A DNA stretch of 64,000 nucleotides. Source: Micromonospora sp. NBC_01813 (GTDB lineage Bacteria; Actinomycetota; Actinomycetes; Mycobacteriales; Micromonosporaceae). The position numbers were made by a program, and so were the translations under genes. Positions within the stretch are counted from its first letter, which is position 1; every line of letters begins with the position of its first letter. The stretch is from contig NZ_CP109067.1 of assembly GCF_035917335.1 (NCBI RefSeq), forward strand, positions 622,501-686,500, given 5' to 3'. This document shows, one piece after another, positions 34,254 to 43,726 of this stretch. The notes below the pieces were generated by a model, which had not been told where the DNA came from, did not search any database, and worked only from the letters and a program-made list of their open reading frames with translations.

Positions 34254-36596
34254 ATGCACAATTTCCACCGTCCATCGTCGCGCCTGCGCACCTCCCACCG
34301 GTCCCTGTTCGCCGCCGCGACCATCGCGGCCCTCACCGCCGGTGCCGGGGTGCTGGCCACGGTCGCCGCCACCTCCGCCGCCGCGGCCGCCGGTTGTGCC
34401 GTCGACTACCGGATCACCAGCCAGTGGACCGGCGGATTCGGCGCCAGCGTCACCATCCGCAACCTCGGCGACCCGGTCTCGTCCTGGCGGCTGACCTGGA
34501 GCTTCGGCGCCGGGCAGACCATCACCCAGGCCTGGAACGCCACCGTCAGCTCCAGCGGCGCCCAGGTGAGCGCCGACAACGTCAGCTACAACGGCAACCT
34601 GGCGACGAACGCCAGCACCGAGTTCGGCTTCAACGGCAGCTGGACCGGCAGCAACCCGGTGCCGACGAGCTTCGCCCTCAACGGGACCACCTGCACCGGG
34701 GGCGTCGCGCCGACCACCGACGCGCCACCACCGCCGACGACCGGGCCACCGCCCACGACAGCACCGCCGCCGACCACCGCGCCGCCGCCCACGACGGCAC
34801 CACCGCCCACGACGCCGCCACCGACGTCCCCGCCACCGCCCGGCCCGGGGGCCAAGCAGATGGAGAACCTCGACCGGGGCGTGATCAGCGTCCGCTCCGG
34901 CGCCGGCAACCTGGTCTCCTGGCGGCTGCTCGGCACCGAGGCGGCCAACCTCGGATTCCACGTCTACCGTGGCACCACCCGGGTCACCTCGTCTCCGGTG
35001 ACCACCTCGACCAACTACTACGACGCCGGCGCCGCCTCGAACGCCAGCTACACGGTCCGGGCGGTGGTCGACGGCACCGAGCAGGCGCCGTCGGCGGCGT
35101 CGCTGACCTTCGGCAACGGCTACCTCGACGTACCGCTGCAGGTGCCGCCGGGCGGCACCACGCCGTCCGGGGAGGCCTACACGTACTCCGCCAACGACGC
35201 CAGCGTCGGCGACCTCGACGGCGACGGCCAGTACGAGATCGTGCTCAAGTGGGACCCGTCCAACGCCAAGGACAACTCACAGTCCGGCTACACCGGCAAC
35301 GTCTACGTCGACGCGTACGAGCTGACCGGTGCCCGACTGTGGCGCATCGACCTCGGTCGCAACATCCGGGCCGGCGCCCACTACACCCAGTTCCAGGTCT
35401 ACGACTACGACGGCGACGGCCGCGCCGAGGTGGCGATGAAGACCGCCGACGGCACCCGCGACGGTCGCGGCACGGTGATCGGCAACTCCGGCGCCGACTA
35501 CCGCAACTCCTCGGGCTACGTACTGTCCGGGCCGGAGTTCCTGACCATGTTCAACGGCCAGACCGGGGCGGCGACGTCCACCGTCAACTACCAGCCGGCC
35601 CGGGGCACCGTGTCGTCCTGGGGTGACTCGTACGGCAACCGGGTGGACCGGTTCCTCGCCGGTACGGCGTACCTGGACGGGCAGCGCCCGTCGCTGATCA
35701 TGTCGCGGGGCTACTACACCCGGACGGTGATCGCCGCCTGGGACTTCCGGGGCGGTGGCCTCACCCAGCGGTGGGTGTTCGACTCCAACTCCTCCGGCAA
35801 CGGCGGCTACGCCGGGCAGGGCAACCACTCGCTGTCCATCGCCGACGTCGACGCCGACGGCCGCGACGAGATCCTCTTCGGCGGCGCCACCATCGACGAC
35901 ACCGGCCGGGGCCTGTGGAACACCAGCCTCAACCACGGCGACGCCGGGCACGTCGGTGACCTCGACCCGGGTCGAGCCGGGCTGGAGTACTTCAAGGTCC
36001 AGGAGGACGGCGCCAAGCCGTCGTCGGCGCTGATCGACGCGCGTACCGGCCAGATCATCTGGCAGACCCCGACCGGTGGCGACAACGGCCGGGGCGTGTC
36101 GGCGGACATCTGGGCCGGCAGCGCCGGTGCCGAGTCGTGGTCGTCGGCGGTGGACGGGCTGCGTTCGCCGTCGGGCGCCAACGTCGGGCGTAAGCCGTCG
36201 TCGGCCAACTTCGTGATCTGGTGGGACGGCGACCCGGTGCGTGAGCTGCTGGACCAGACCCGGATCGACAAGTACGGCACCTCCGGCGACACCCGGCTGC
36301 TCACCGGCTCCGACGTGGCGTCCAACAACGGCACGAAGGCCACCCCGGCGCTCTCAGCCGACCTGTTCGGCGACTGGCGGGAAGAGGTGATCTGGCGGAC
36401 CGGTGACTCGCGGGCGTTGCGGATCTACGCCACGCCGCACTCCACCGACCGCCGCGTGCACACCCTGATGCACGACCCGCAGTACCGGGTGGCGATCGCC
36501 TGGCAGAACACCGCCTACAACCAGCCGCCGCACCCGTCGTTCTTCATCGGCAACAACATGGCGACCCCGCCGACGCCGAACGTCTACCTGCGCTGA
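34254..36596 (+). CDS. Secreted PL11 rhamnogalacturonan lyase with N-terminal CBM2
   Basis: A 780-residue secreted protein; ATG with GGAG 5 bp upstream. Sec signal (SLFAAATIAALTAGAGVLATVAATSAAAAAG, in pieces), then a CBM2 cellulose-binding module (about residues 43-145, GCAVDYRITSQWTGGFGASV), a Pro/Thr linker of PPPTTA units to about residue 203, and the PL11 eight-bladed propeller to the end: KQMENLDRGVISVRSG, GYLDVPLQVPPGG, Asp-rich calcium loops such as GDLDGDGQYEIVLKWDPSN and YDYDGDGRAEVAMKTADGT, and LFGDWREEVIWRT. PL11 enzymes cut rhamnogalacturonan I backbone by beta-elimination. The preceding 169 bp hold no gene. Confidence 0.95.
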   Translation: MHNFHRPSSRLRTSHRSLFAAATIAALTAGAGVLATVAATSAAAAAGCAVDYRITSQWTGGFGASVTIRNLGDPVSSWRLTWSFGAGQTITQAWNATVSSSGAQVSADNVSYNGNLATNASTEFGFNGSWTGSNPVPTSFALNGTTCTGGVAPTTDAPPPPTTGPPPTTAPPPTTAPPPTTAPPPTTPPPTSPPPPGPGAKQMENLDRGVISVRSGAGNLVSWRLLGTEAANLGFHVYRGTTRVTSSPVTTSTNYYDAGAASNASYTVRAVVDGTEQAPSAASLTFGNGYLDVPLQVPPGGTTPSGEAYTYSANDASVGDLDGDGQYEIVLKWDPSNAKDNSQSGYTGNVYVDAYELTGARLWRIDLGRNIRAGAHYTQFQVYDYDGDGRAEVAMKTADGTRDGRGTVIGNSGADYRNSSGYVLSGPEFLTMFNGQTGAATSTVNYQPARGTVSSWGDSYGNRVDRFLAGTAYLDGQRPSLIMSRGYYTRTVIAAWDFRGGGLTQRWVFDSNSSGNGGYAGQGNHSLSIADVDADGRDEILFGGATIDDTGRGLWNTSLNHGDAGHVGDLDPGRAGLEYFKVQEDGAKPSSALIDARTGQIIWQTPTGGDNGRGVSADIWAGSAGAESWSSAVDGLRSPSGANVGRKPSSANFVIWWDGDPVRELLDQTRIDKYGTSGDTRLLTGSDVASNNGTKATPALSADLFGDWREEVIWRTGDSRALRIYATPHSTDRRVHTLMHDPQYRVAIAWQNTAYNQPPHPSFFIGNNMATPPTPNVYLR

Positions 36597-36627
36597 GCTG
36601 ATCTTGCGGCTTGCGCTGCAGACAAAC

Positions 36628-36662
36628 GCAGGCGGGGGACCGGAACCCAGTCCCCCGCCTGC
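36628..36662. terminator. Stem-loop terminator after the PL11 gene
   Basis: A 13-bp perfect inverted repeat (GCAGGCGGGGGAC) with a 9-nt loop, 31 bp after the PL11 stop and facing a convergent oxidoreductase gene. It can stop transcription from both sides. Confidence 0.85.
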
Positions 36663-36778
36663 GGACGCGACGACATCCACCCCACGCGTGATCTCGTGCG
36701 TCGAACCATCACCTGCCAAGAAGAATGCCAGCCGACGATCGCGTGGCGGTGACCAGCTGATGAAGGTCCTGTTTCCGG

Positions 36779-37786
36779 CTATTGATCATCATCCGGGTCG
36801 GTCATCACCAGCTCGAACGACCGGACGCGGTCGTCGATGTCGTAGACCAACGTGGTCAACATCAGCTCGTCGGCCTGGGTCTGCTCGCGTAGCGCGGTCA
36901 ACGCCTTGCGGACCGTGGCCGGCGAGCCGATCGCCTGGCCGTCGCGGCGCTGCCGGACGAACTCCCGCTCGAACTCGGTGTACGGGTAGTCCGCAGCCTC
37001 CTGCGGGCTGGCCAGCGGCTCCGGCCGGCCGGAGCGCAGCCGCAGGAACGACAGCCCGGCCGGGCCGGACAACCACTCGGCCTGCTCGTCGGTGTCGGCG
37101 CAGACCACGTTGACGGCCACCATCGCGTACGGCTTGTCCAACCAGACCGAGGGACGGAAGTGCTGCCGGTACAGCGCCAGCGCCGGCAGCGTGTTCGCCG
37201 GGCTGAAGTGGTGCGCGAAGGAGAACGGCAGGCCGAGGGTGCCGGCGAGCTGGGCACTGAACCCGCTGGAGCCGAGCAGCCAGATCGCCGGCATCTGGCC
37301 CGCGCCCGGCGTGGCGGTGATCGGGCCCGGATCGCCCCGGAAGTAGCCGATCAGGGCGGCCAGCTCCTGCGGGAACGCCTCGGCGTTCAGCCCGGCCATC
37401 GTCCGGCGTAGCGCCAGCGCGGTGGCCTGGTCGGTGCCGGGCGCCCGGCCGATGCCCAGGTCGATGCGGCCCGGGTGCAGCGCCTCCAGGGTGCCGAACT
37501 GCTCGGCGACCACCAGCGGCGGATGGTTGGGCAGCATCACCCCGCCGGAGCCGACCCGGATCGTCGAGGTCGCGGCCGCGAGGTGGGCGAGCAGTACGGG
37601 TGGCGCGGCGCTGGCGATGGCCGGCATGTTGTGGTGTTCGGCCACCCAGAACCGGTGGTAGCCGAGCTGCTCGGTCCGGCGGGCGAGCGCGGTGGTGTGT
37701 GCCAGTGCCTCGCTGGTGGTGCCGCTGGCGGCGACCGGGGCCAGGTCGAGGACGGAGAGCGGTACGTCGATCACACTCCAGCCCAA
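36779..37786 (-). CDS. LLM class flavin-dependent oxidoreductase
   Basis: A 335-residue bacterial luciferase-like protein: VPLSVLDLAPVAASGTTSEAL, YHRFWVAEHHNMPAIASAAPPVLLAHL, IRVGSGGVMLPNHPPLVVAEQFGTLEALHPGRIDLGIGRAPG (in pieces), and YYTEFEREFV-like motifs, all of the MsnO8/YhbW-type subgroup. It should bind FMN or F420; the substrate is unknown. The start is uncertain: TTG at 37786 or GTG at 37774, neither with a good ribosome site. It is 36 bp downstream of the alpha-amylase gene on the same strand and may be transcribed with it. Confidence 0.9.
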   Translation of the reverse strand: MGWSVIDVPLSVLDLAPVAASGTTSEALAHTTALARRTEQLGYHRFWVAEHHNMPAIASAAPPVLLAHLAAATSTIRVGSGGVMLPNHPPLVVAEQFGTLEALHPGRIDLGIGRAPGTDQATALALRRTMAGLNAEAFPQELAALIGYFRGDPGPITATPGAGQMPAIWLLGSSGFSAQLAGTLGLPFSFAHHFSPANTLPALALYRQHFRPSVWLDKPYAMVAVNVVCADTDEQAEWLSGPAGLSFLRLRSGRPEPLASPQEAADYPYTEFEREFVRQRRDGQAIGSPATVRKALTALREQTQADELMLTTLVYDIDDRVRSFELVMTDPDDDQ

Positions 37787-37822
37787 CCCGGCACCCGGCC
37801 GCGATCTTCCCCGTACGGCGGA

Positions 37823-39628
37823 TCAGTTCCGCCAGGTGTCGCTCAGGGTGACCGTCCCGCTGGCCGGCGCGGTCGCGGTGCGGTTGCCGCCGCTCTCCCA
37901 GGTCACCGTCCCGGCGGCGTCGCGGCGCAGATACTTGTAGGCGAACGTGGTGCCGGCCGGCAGGCTGACCGTGCCCCGCCAGACCGGGTAGCTGGCCGAC
38001 GACAGCGGCACCGCCCGGGCCGGGTCCCAGCCGCCGAGCGCGGGCTGGTCACCGACGACGAAGATGTTCTGCCCCCAGACGGTGCTGGCGGTCACCGCGA
38101 ACGCGGCCGTGCTGGCCCCACTCGGCGGCGAGCTGGTCGGCCCGGCGGTCGGGGTCGGGCTGCCGGTCGGCGACGGGCCTGGCCCGGCCGGGGCGCCGAC
38201 GTGGATCGCCACGGCATCGTTCGCCGGCACGCTGGCGGTGAACCGGCCGGCGGCGTCGACGGTGACAGTCGGCCCGGTGCAGCCGCCGCCCGGCGTCGGA
38301 TCGCCGTGCTGCACGTCGCAGTAGCTGCCGGCGGGCAGCGAGGTCTGGAAGGTGCGGGTCAGCGCCGACCCCTCCTTGTTGATCGCCACGTACGCCCGGT
38401 CGCCGCGGCCGAAGGCGATCTGGTCGTTGCCGTTGTCCCACCAGTTGACGACGCCGGTGCCGTGCGCGGCGGTGCGGAAGGCGACCATGTTGGCGATCTG
38501 TCGCCACTTGTGCTGGCAGCGCCAGCCGTCGGCGTAGCAGGCGACGACGGTGCCGCCGTTGGGTGGGCCGGCGTCGAAGTTGCTGAACTCGTAGCCGGAG
38601 TGCACGTGCGGCGACCCGTAGTTCCAGGCCAGGGTGAAGACGCTGGCCAGGGTGTACGCCGAGCCGTTGGTGTGGTTGAGGGTGTCGCCGACGCGCTCGG
38701 TGTCGTGGTTGTCGACGAAGACCCCGGCCTTGTCGCCGGGCAGGTAGCCCCAGCTCGGTCCGATGTCGCGCAGATAGGCGAGCCGTTCGTCGAGGAAGAT
38801 CCGGCGCAGGTCCCGGGCGTAGCGGAACTCCTGCACGTCGCCGCTGCCGAGGTACTCCTCGGGCTGCACCGCCTCGCCGCCGCCGTGGATGACCTCCTGC
38901 ACCCAGTAGGCGTTCGGGTTGCTCATCTTCGACCGGATGGCGGCCAGGTCGGTGGCGGCGATGTGCTTGGCCGCGTCGATGCGCAAGCCGTCCACGCCGA
39001 GGGAGAGCAGGTCCGACAGGTACGCGGCGATCCGGGTCCGCACGTAGTCGCTGCCGGTGTTTAGATCGGACAGTCCGACCAGCTCGCACTCCTGCACGTC
39101 GTAGCGGTTGCGGTAGTCGGCGATCCGGGTGCGGCAGGAGTGGAAGTCCTGCTCCTGGTAGACGCCGGGGTAGTTGTACTTGGTGTACGCCGTACCGCCG
39201 GTGCCGGTGCCCTGCCCGGCGCTCATGTGGTTGACGACGGCGTCGACGATCACCTTCACCCCGGCGGCGTGGCAGGTGTCGATCATCGTCTTGAACGCGG
39301 CGCGGTCACCGAGGCGGCCGGCGATGGTGTAGCTGACCGGCTGGTACGCGGTCCACCACTGGCCACCCTGGATGTGCTCCTGCGGTGGGGAGACCTGGAC
39401 GTAGCCGTAGCCGAGCGGGCCGAGGGTGTCGCGGCACTCGCGGGCGATCGAGTCGAACCGCCAGGAGAACAGCACGGCCGTGACGTCGCGGTCGCCCTGC
39501 GGCGCGGCGTCGGCGGCATCGGTACGGGTGATGGCGCCGGCGGTGACCACGGCGCCGCTGAGCAGCAGGGTGAGTACGGCGAGGCCGGCGAGTAGCCGCC
39601 GCCGACGGCGGATGGGGTTCGTGTGCAC
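37823..39628 (-). CDS. Secreted GH13 alpha-amylase with C-terminal CBM20
   Basis: A 601-residue secreted enzyme. GTG start with GGAGGAA upstream; signal peptide [27 protein letters not shown]13 motifs in order: [11 protein letters not shown] (region I), GLRIDAAKH with the nucleophile Asp217 (region II), [10 protein letters not shown] with the acid/base Glu (near 244), and FVDNHDTER (region IV, Asp near 307). A Thr/Pro/Ser linker leads to a CBM20 starch-binding module (about residues 505-601, [21 protein letters not shown]), as in Streptomyces amylases. It degrades extracellular starch. Direct repeats resembling the maltose-regulator boxes of streptomycete amylase genes lie 44-85 bp upstream. 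Confidence 0.95.
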   Translation of the reverse strand: MHTNPIRRRRRLLAGLAVLTLLLSGAVVTAGAITRTDAADAAPQGDRDVTAVLFSWRFDSIARECRDTLGPLGYGYVQVSPPQEHIQGGQWWTAYQPVSYTIAGRLGDRAAFKTMIDTCHAAGVKVIVDAVVNHMSAGQGTGTGGTAYTKYNYPGVYQEQDFHSCRTRIADYRNRYDVQECELVGLSDLNTGSDYVRTRIAAYLSDLLSLGVDGLRIDAAKHIAATDLAAIRSKMSNPNAYWVQEVIHGGGEAVQPEEYLGSGDVQEFRYARDLRRIFLDERLAYLRDIGPSWGYLPGDKAGVFVDNHDTERVGDTLNHTNGSAYTLASVFTLAWNYGSPHVHSGYEFSNFDAGPPNGGTVVACYADGWRCQHKWRQIANMVAFRTAAHGTGVVNWWDNGNDQIAFGRGDRAYVAINKEGSALTRTFQTSLPAGSYCDVQHGDPTPGGGCTGPTVTVDAAGRFTASVPANDAVAIHVGAPAGPGPSPTGSPTPTAGPTSSPPSGASTAAFAVTASTVWGQNIFVVGDQPALGGWDPARAVPLSSASYPVWRGTVSLPAGTTFAYKYLRRDAAGTVTWESGGNRTATAPASGTVTLSDTWRN

Positions 39629-39671
39629 AGGATTCCTCCAGGCAGGTGACGGTCCGCAAGCTCCGCCTTCT

Positions 39672-39712
39672 CTTGCTGTAAGAAGTGTGAAACTTGCTGG
39701 AAACTCTTGCGG
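39672..39712. promoter_or_regulatory. Direct CTTGC(T/G)G repeats upstream of the alpha-amylase
   Basis: Three copies of CTTGCTG/CTTGCGG start at 39672, 39693 and 39706, two of them followed by AAGA or GAAAC. Streptomycete amylase promoters carry similar direct repeats (TGCAAG-type) that bind the maltose repressor MalR/Reg1. The repeats lie in the region between amylase and the mannonate-dehydratase-like gene. Confidence 0.5.
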
Positions 39713-39729
39713 TCAAGTTAGAGATTGAT

Positions 39730-39749
39730 GAACTCCGAGTCAAGAGTTC
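39730..39749. promoter_or_regulatory. Palindrome upstream of the mannonate dehydratase-like gene
   Basis: GAACTC and GAGTTC form perfect 6-bp arms around an 8-bp spacer, 60 bp before the start codon. It is a plausible operator for a regulator not encoded nearby. Confidence 0.35.
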
Positions 39750-39809
39750 GACTAACCTCTGCGGCGGACCGGTGGCAGCCCGCCGCCGTCGAGGCGAGGA
39801 GTCTGGCTG

Positions 39810-41018
39810 ATGCGGATCGTGGACGCCCGGGTGATCGTGACCTGTCCGGGACGCAACTTCGTCACCCTGAAGATCGTCACCGAAGACGGAGTGACCGGAG
39901 TCGGCGACGCCACCCTCAACGGCCGGGAACTCGCCGTCGCCAGCTACCTGCGCGACCACGTCGTACCAACACTGATCGGGCGCGACGCCGCCCGGATCGA
40001 GGACACCTGGCAGTACCTGTACCGGGGCGCCTACTGGCGTCGCGGACCGGTGACGATGAGCGCGATCGCCGCTGTGGACACCGCACTGTGGGACATCAAG
40101 GGCAAGATCGCCGGGCTGCCGGTGTACCAACTCCTCGGCGGCCGGTGCCGCGACGGCGTCACCGTCTACGGCCACGCCAACGCCGAGACCATCCCCGAGC
40201 TGCTCGCCGAGGTGGCCCGCTACGTCGACCTGGGCTACCAGGCGGTCCGGCTACAGACCGCCGTCCCCGGCCTACCAGCGACCTACGGCGTTGGCAAGGA
40301 CCGGATGTTCTACGAGCCCGCCGACGCCGCTGTCCCCACCGAGACCACCTGGTCCACCGAACGCTACCTGGTGCACACCCCGCAGGTCTTCGCCGCGGTA
40401 CGCGACGAGTTCGGCCCGCAGGTGAAGCTGCTGCACGACGTGCACCACCGGCTCACCCCGATCGAGGCCGCCCGGCTCGGCAAGGACCTGGAGCCGTACC
40501 GGCTGACCTGGCTGGAGGACCCGGTCCCGGCCGAGCTCCAGGAGGGCTTCCGGCTGATCCGCCAGCACACCACCACGCCGATCGCCGTTGGCGAGGTCTT
40601 CAACTCCATCTTCGACTGCCAGCAGCTGATCAAGGAACAACTGATCGACTACATCCGGACCACGGTGGTACGCGCCGGCGGCATCAGCCACCTGCGCCGG
40701 ATCTTCGACCTGGCCGCGCTGCACCACGTCCGCAGCGGATCGCACGGCGCCACCGACCTGTCGCCGGTCTGCATGGCCGCAGCGCTGCACGTCGACCTGA
40801 GCATCCCCAACTTCGGCCTGCAGGAGTACATGCGGCACACCGAGGCCACCGACGCGGTCTTCCCACACTCCTACCGCTTCGCCGACGGCTACCTGCACCC
40901 CGGCGAGGAACCCGGACTCGGCGTCGACATCGACGAGGAGGCGGCGGCGCGGTACCCGTACCAGCCGGCGTCGCTGCCGGTCAACCGACTCACCGACGGC
41001 AGCATGCACAACTGGTGA
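39810..41018 (+). CDS. Enolase-superfamily D-mannonate dehydratase (ManD/RspA-like)
   Basis: A 402-residue enzyme; ATG with GAGGAG upstream. It follows the ManD family closely: [66 protein letters not shown], the metal-binding Asp in [11 protein letters not shown], Glu in WLEDPVPAE and Glu in IAVGEVFNS, and the HGATDLSPV segment. ManD enzymes convert D-mannonate to 2-keto-3-deoxy-D-gluconate in glucuronate breakdown, though many homologues have low activity. The context of plant polysaccharide genes fits hexuronate use. A strong terminator follows. Confidence 0.9.
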   Translation: MRIVDARVIVTCPGRNFVTLKIVTEDGVTGVGDATLNGRELAVASYLRDHVVPTLIGRDAARIEDTWQYLYRGAYWRRGPVTMSAIAAVDTALWDIKGKIAGLPVYQLLGGRCRDGVTVYGHANAETIPELLAEVARYVDLGYQAVRLQTAVPGLPATYGVGKDRMFYEPADAAVPTETTWSTERYLVHTPQVFAAVRDEFGPQVKLLHDVHHRLTPIEAARLGKDLEPYRLTWLEDPVPAELQEGFRLIRQHTTTPIAVGEVFNSIFDCQQLIKEQLIDYIRTTVVRAGGISHLRRIFDLAALHHVRSGSHGATDLSPVCMAAALHVDLSIPNFGLQEYMRHTEATDAVFPHSYRFADGYLHPGEEPGLGVDIDEEAAARYPYQPASLPVNRLTDGSMHNW

Positions 41019-41067
41019 CACCCCGCGCGGGGGAGCAGGGAGTCGTATGTTTGCTCACGATCGGGCA

Positions 41068-41109
41068 AGCTGGTCGTACGGCGTACCGCCGCTCGCCGTA
41101 CGACCAGCT
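41068..41109. terminator. Stem-loop terminator after the ManD-like gene
   Basis: A perfect 16-bp stem (starting AGCTGGTCGTACGGCG) with a 10-nt loop, 50 bp after the stop. One of the strongest hairpins in the window. Confidence 0.85.
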
Positions 41110-41137
41110 CGGGGTGCCGACGTTCCCTGTCGTCCAC

Positions 41138-41200
41138 CATCGATGTGAGGCAGGGATACGCTACGACACGAGTTTGAGGTATCTCAGCCTCACATCGATG
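41138..41200. terminator. Second long stem-loop, on the GNAT side of the convergent gap
   Basis: Perfect 14-bp arms (CATCGATGTGAGGC and its complement) enclose 35 nt that can form an inner GATAC/GTATC stem. Its position just after the GNAT stop on the other strand suggests a terminator for that gene. Confidence 0.6.
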
Positions 41201-41214
41201 ACGCGGCGTCCGAC

Positions 41215-41838
41215 TCAGCCAACGCGTAGGGCTGCGGCCATGGGTGGTTGGTCGACCGGGTCGCCGGATCGGCGCATCGCCCACAGCGGCGGGCCGCCGG
41301 CCGGCAGGTGCGCGACGCGTACGACGCGGTAGCCGTGGCGTTCGTAGAACGCCCGCTGTCGCAGGCTGCTGGCCTCGACCACGGCCGGCATTCCGATCCG
41401 GTCCAGCCGGGCATGATGCGCGGCGAGCAGCGCCGACCCGATGCCCTGGCGTCTCAGCCAGGGTGCCGCCGCCAGGAACGCCAGGTGGTGGTTTCGGCCG
41501 GTCGGTTCCAGACGGCCGGCGGTGAAGGTGTAGTGCGCGTACGGGCCGTGCCGGTCACCGCAGGACCGCAACCGGCACCGCTGATGCTCCGCACCCAGCA
41601 GCCGGTCCGCCGGGTGCGGATACCAGATCGCCACCCCGTCGCAGTGCCCGACCACGTCGACGATCCCGTGCCGGACGCCGAACTCCAACTCGGCGGTGAA
41701 GAACTGGTGCATGGTCAGGTAGCGCAGGGCGTGGTCGCCGATCAGCCACGCCACCACCGGATCCACCACACACGACTGCGCCAACAACTCCCCCAACGGC
41801 TCCACGTCGGCGGCCGTCGCGGCCCGTACGGTCAGCAT
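41215..41838 (-). CDS. GNAT family N-acetyltransferase
   Basis: A 207-residue protein. The ATG was chosen because the homologous part begins MLTVRAATAADVEPLGELLAQS. The acetyl-CoA-binding motif A is HHLAFLAAAPWLRRQGIGSALLAAHHARLDR, in which the RRQGIGSAL loop holds the pyrophosphate, followed by the motif B-like YERHGYRVV. It acetylates an amine of unknown identity. The upstream small gene overlaps its start by 7 bp, so the two are co-translated. Confidence 0.88.
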   Translation of the reverse strand: MLTVRAATAADVEPLGELLAQSCVVDPVVAWLIGDHALRYLTMHQFFTAELEFGVRHGIVDVVGHCDGVAIWYPHPADRLLGAEHQRCRLRSCGDRHGPYAHYTFTAGRLEPTGRNHHLAFLAAAPWLRRQGIGSALLAAHHARLDRIGMPAVVEASSLRQRAFYERHGYRVVRVAHLPAGGPPLWAMRRSGDPVDQPPMAAALRVG

Positions 41839-42200
41839 GGCCGCCACGTCCACACCAGGAACCGGTCGAACAACTCGGCCGCTGTCACGTCGGGCAGGTC
41901 GAACGCCGCCTCGGTCATCCGCTCCACCGCGTACGTCGCCAACGCGACCGGACCGAACACCCCTGCCAACTCGACCCGCGCCACCGCACACGGCCACACG
42001 TCACCGCAGCCAGCGCACAACCACGACGGCCGAACCGCCACATGACCGCCGCCGTCCGCCGCCGGCTTTGCGTCGGTCACATCACGGCGGTACGCAGCAC
42101 GCCCGACCGGATCGACCCGGGGTTGACCGTCGTGGCGGACGATCAGCACCCCACCACCGATGGCGGCCAGCTCCCGCAACTGTGCCCTCACCGCGACCAC
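41832..42200 (-). CDS. Small protein with a W-x-C-x-x-C-G motif, function unknown
   Basis: About 122 residues from a GTG start that overlaps the previous gene's stop by 13 bp; another GTG at 42191 is equally possible. The C-terminal half has RPSWLCAGCGDVWPCAVARVELAG, where two Cys pairs could bind zinc, and ends in LFDRFLVWTWRP. Similar short proteins recur in actinobacteria next to XRE regulators; no activity is known to me. The N-terminal half is variable. It sits in an operon: small membrane protein, this gene, GNAT. Confidence 0.55.
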   Translation of the reverse strand: MVAVRAQLRELAAIGGGVLIVRHDGQPRVDPVGRAAYRRDVTDAKPAADGGGHVAVRPSWLCAGCGDVWPCAVARVELAGVFGPVALATYAVERMTEAAFDLPDVTAAELFDRFLVWTWRPC

Positions 42201-42451
42201 CTGCCCTGGTTGACCCGAGCCGCGTCCACCGCAGCCCGACCCACAGCACCGGACCGACCAGCACCGGCCGCACCGGGCAGGCCGGACGGACCGGTCGGGC
42301 TGAACCGCATCGAATGCCGAGGCGCACACTCCGGACACTGCAACGTCGCCCCACACACCGGACACCAGCGTCGACGTGCAACGTTGAGTAGGAACCCCGC
42401 GACGAAGCCGACGATGGTTCCTGCGAGTAAGCAGAGGAGAAGCTGAGGCAC
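42188..42451 (-). CDS. Small membrane protein with CxxC pairs
   Basis: An 87-residue protein from a GTG start with GGAAGGG upstream. One N-terminal transmembrane segment (LLLCLLAGTIVGFVAGFLLNVA) is followed by WCPVCGATLQCPEC, a pair of CxxC knuckles likely to bind zinc, then a flexible tail. It is the first gene of the small operon leading to the GNAT gene and is divergent from the XRE regulator 233 bp away. Confidence 0.6.
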   Translation of the reverse strand: MPQLLLCLLAGTIVGFVAGFLLNVARRRWCPVCGATLQCPECAPRHSMRFSPTGPSGLPGAAGAGRSGAVGRAAVDAARVNQGRWSR

Positions 42452-43726
42452 TGGGCGCCCTTCCGTCAGATCGTGAAGATGGTGCGTCCGCCCCGAATTA
42501 CATGATCAGCTTCTGACAGGGCATCTCGACGCACACTCAGCAAAGCCCTCGCGCGATACGTCGATCCACCCATGAGCTGTCGTCTTGGTGTTGTCTCCAC
42601 ACCCGACTGAACATGAATGGTCCTTTTGGTGCACCTCGATCACCGCACACTCCGGTAAGTTGATCCGAGACGAGAGGGGCACCCGTGAGAAGCGATCCTT
42701 CCCAGAACCAGTCTCGAATCTTGGTGCACCCGCTGGCCTACGTTCGGCAAGATCGAAATTGGAGTCAGCAGGATCTGGTCGACAAGATCGCCCGGCGGCT
42801 GAACACCGCCGCTCGACGCGAGAAGGCGTGGCGCTGGGAGCGGTGGGGTGTCGTGCCCGACCTGGCGACTCAGCGCGCGCTGGCCGATGAGCTTGGCGTG
42901 CCGCGACAGGCGGTCCGCGAGCTGGGCTGGCCGCACTGGCTACCGGTCGGTCAACGGATCGACACTGACACCCCTTGGACGATGGACGGCGGATTGACGC
43001 TGTTGAGAGAGACGGCGGGAGCAGCAGTGATTGATAGACGCGGATTCATGATCCTCGGTGTCGGCGCAGCGGCAACACTCGCGCAGCAGTGGCTCACGCT
43101 TGACCCGCCACCGTTGCGATCGGCGCTGGACGGCGGCCCACTCGACGCCTCCCTCGTCGATTGCTTCGAGCAGCGCCTTCCCACGCTCCGGCAGATCGAC
43201 GCTCTCCTCGGCGGTGGAAGCGTCCGTGACGTCGTGGACGCGGAGCTGCAACTCGTCACCGACCTGTTGATCAACAGCTCCTACTCCGATGAGATCGGCC
43301 GGCGGATGTTCGCGGTGGCGACCGAACTCGGCCGGATCGCAGGCTGGGCCAGCTTCGATGCTGGGCACCAGGCCGCCGCCGAGCGCTACTGGGTAGCAGC
43401 GCTCCACACCGCGCATCTCGCCGCCGATCGGACTGCCGGCGCGAACATCCTGAAGTGCATGAGCTTGCAGCGAGTCGACAGCAACCGAGCGGACGAAGCA
43501 CTCGCACTGGCGACGGCAGCCGTCGACGGCGCGAAGGATGCTCCCGCCCGGGTGCTGGCCATGTTCCACACCCGCAAGGCCCGAGCCCACGCAGCCCTCA
43601 ACGATGCCGCTGCCGCTGAGCTCTGTCTCACCAGTGCCGAAACGCACATGGCCCGAGCAGACGACGAGCCCAGCCCCGCCTGGGCCGGCTACTTCGACCA
43701 GGCCGAGTACTGCGGTAGTTGTCAAG

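Noticed and set aside
34720-34850. Short repeats that could suggest a CRISPR or VNTR array
   Set aside because: They encode the Pro/Thr linker between CBM2 and PL11, have codon periodicity and no spacer structure.
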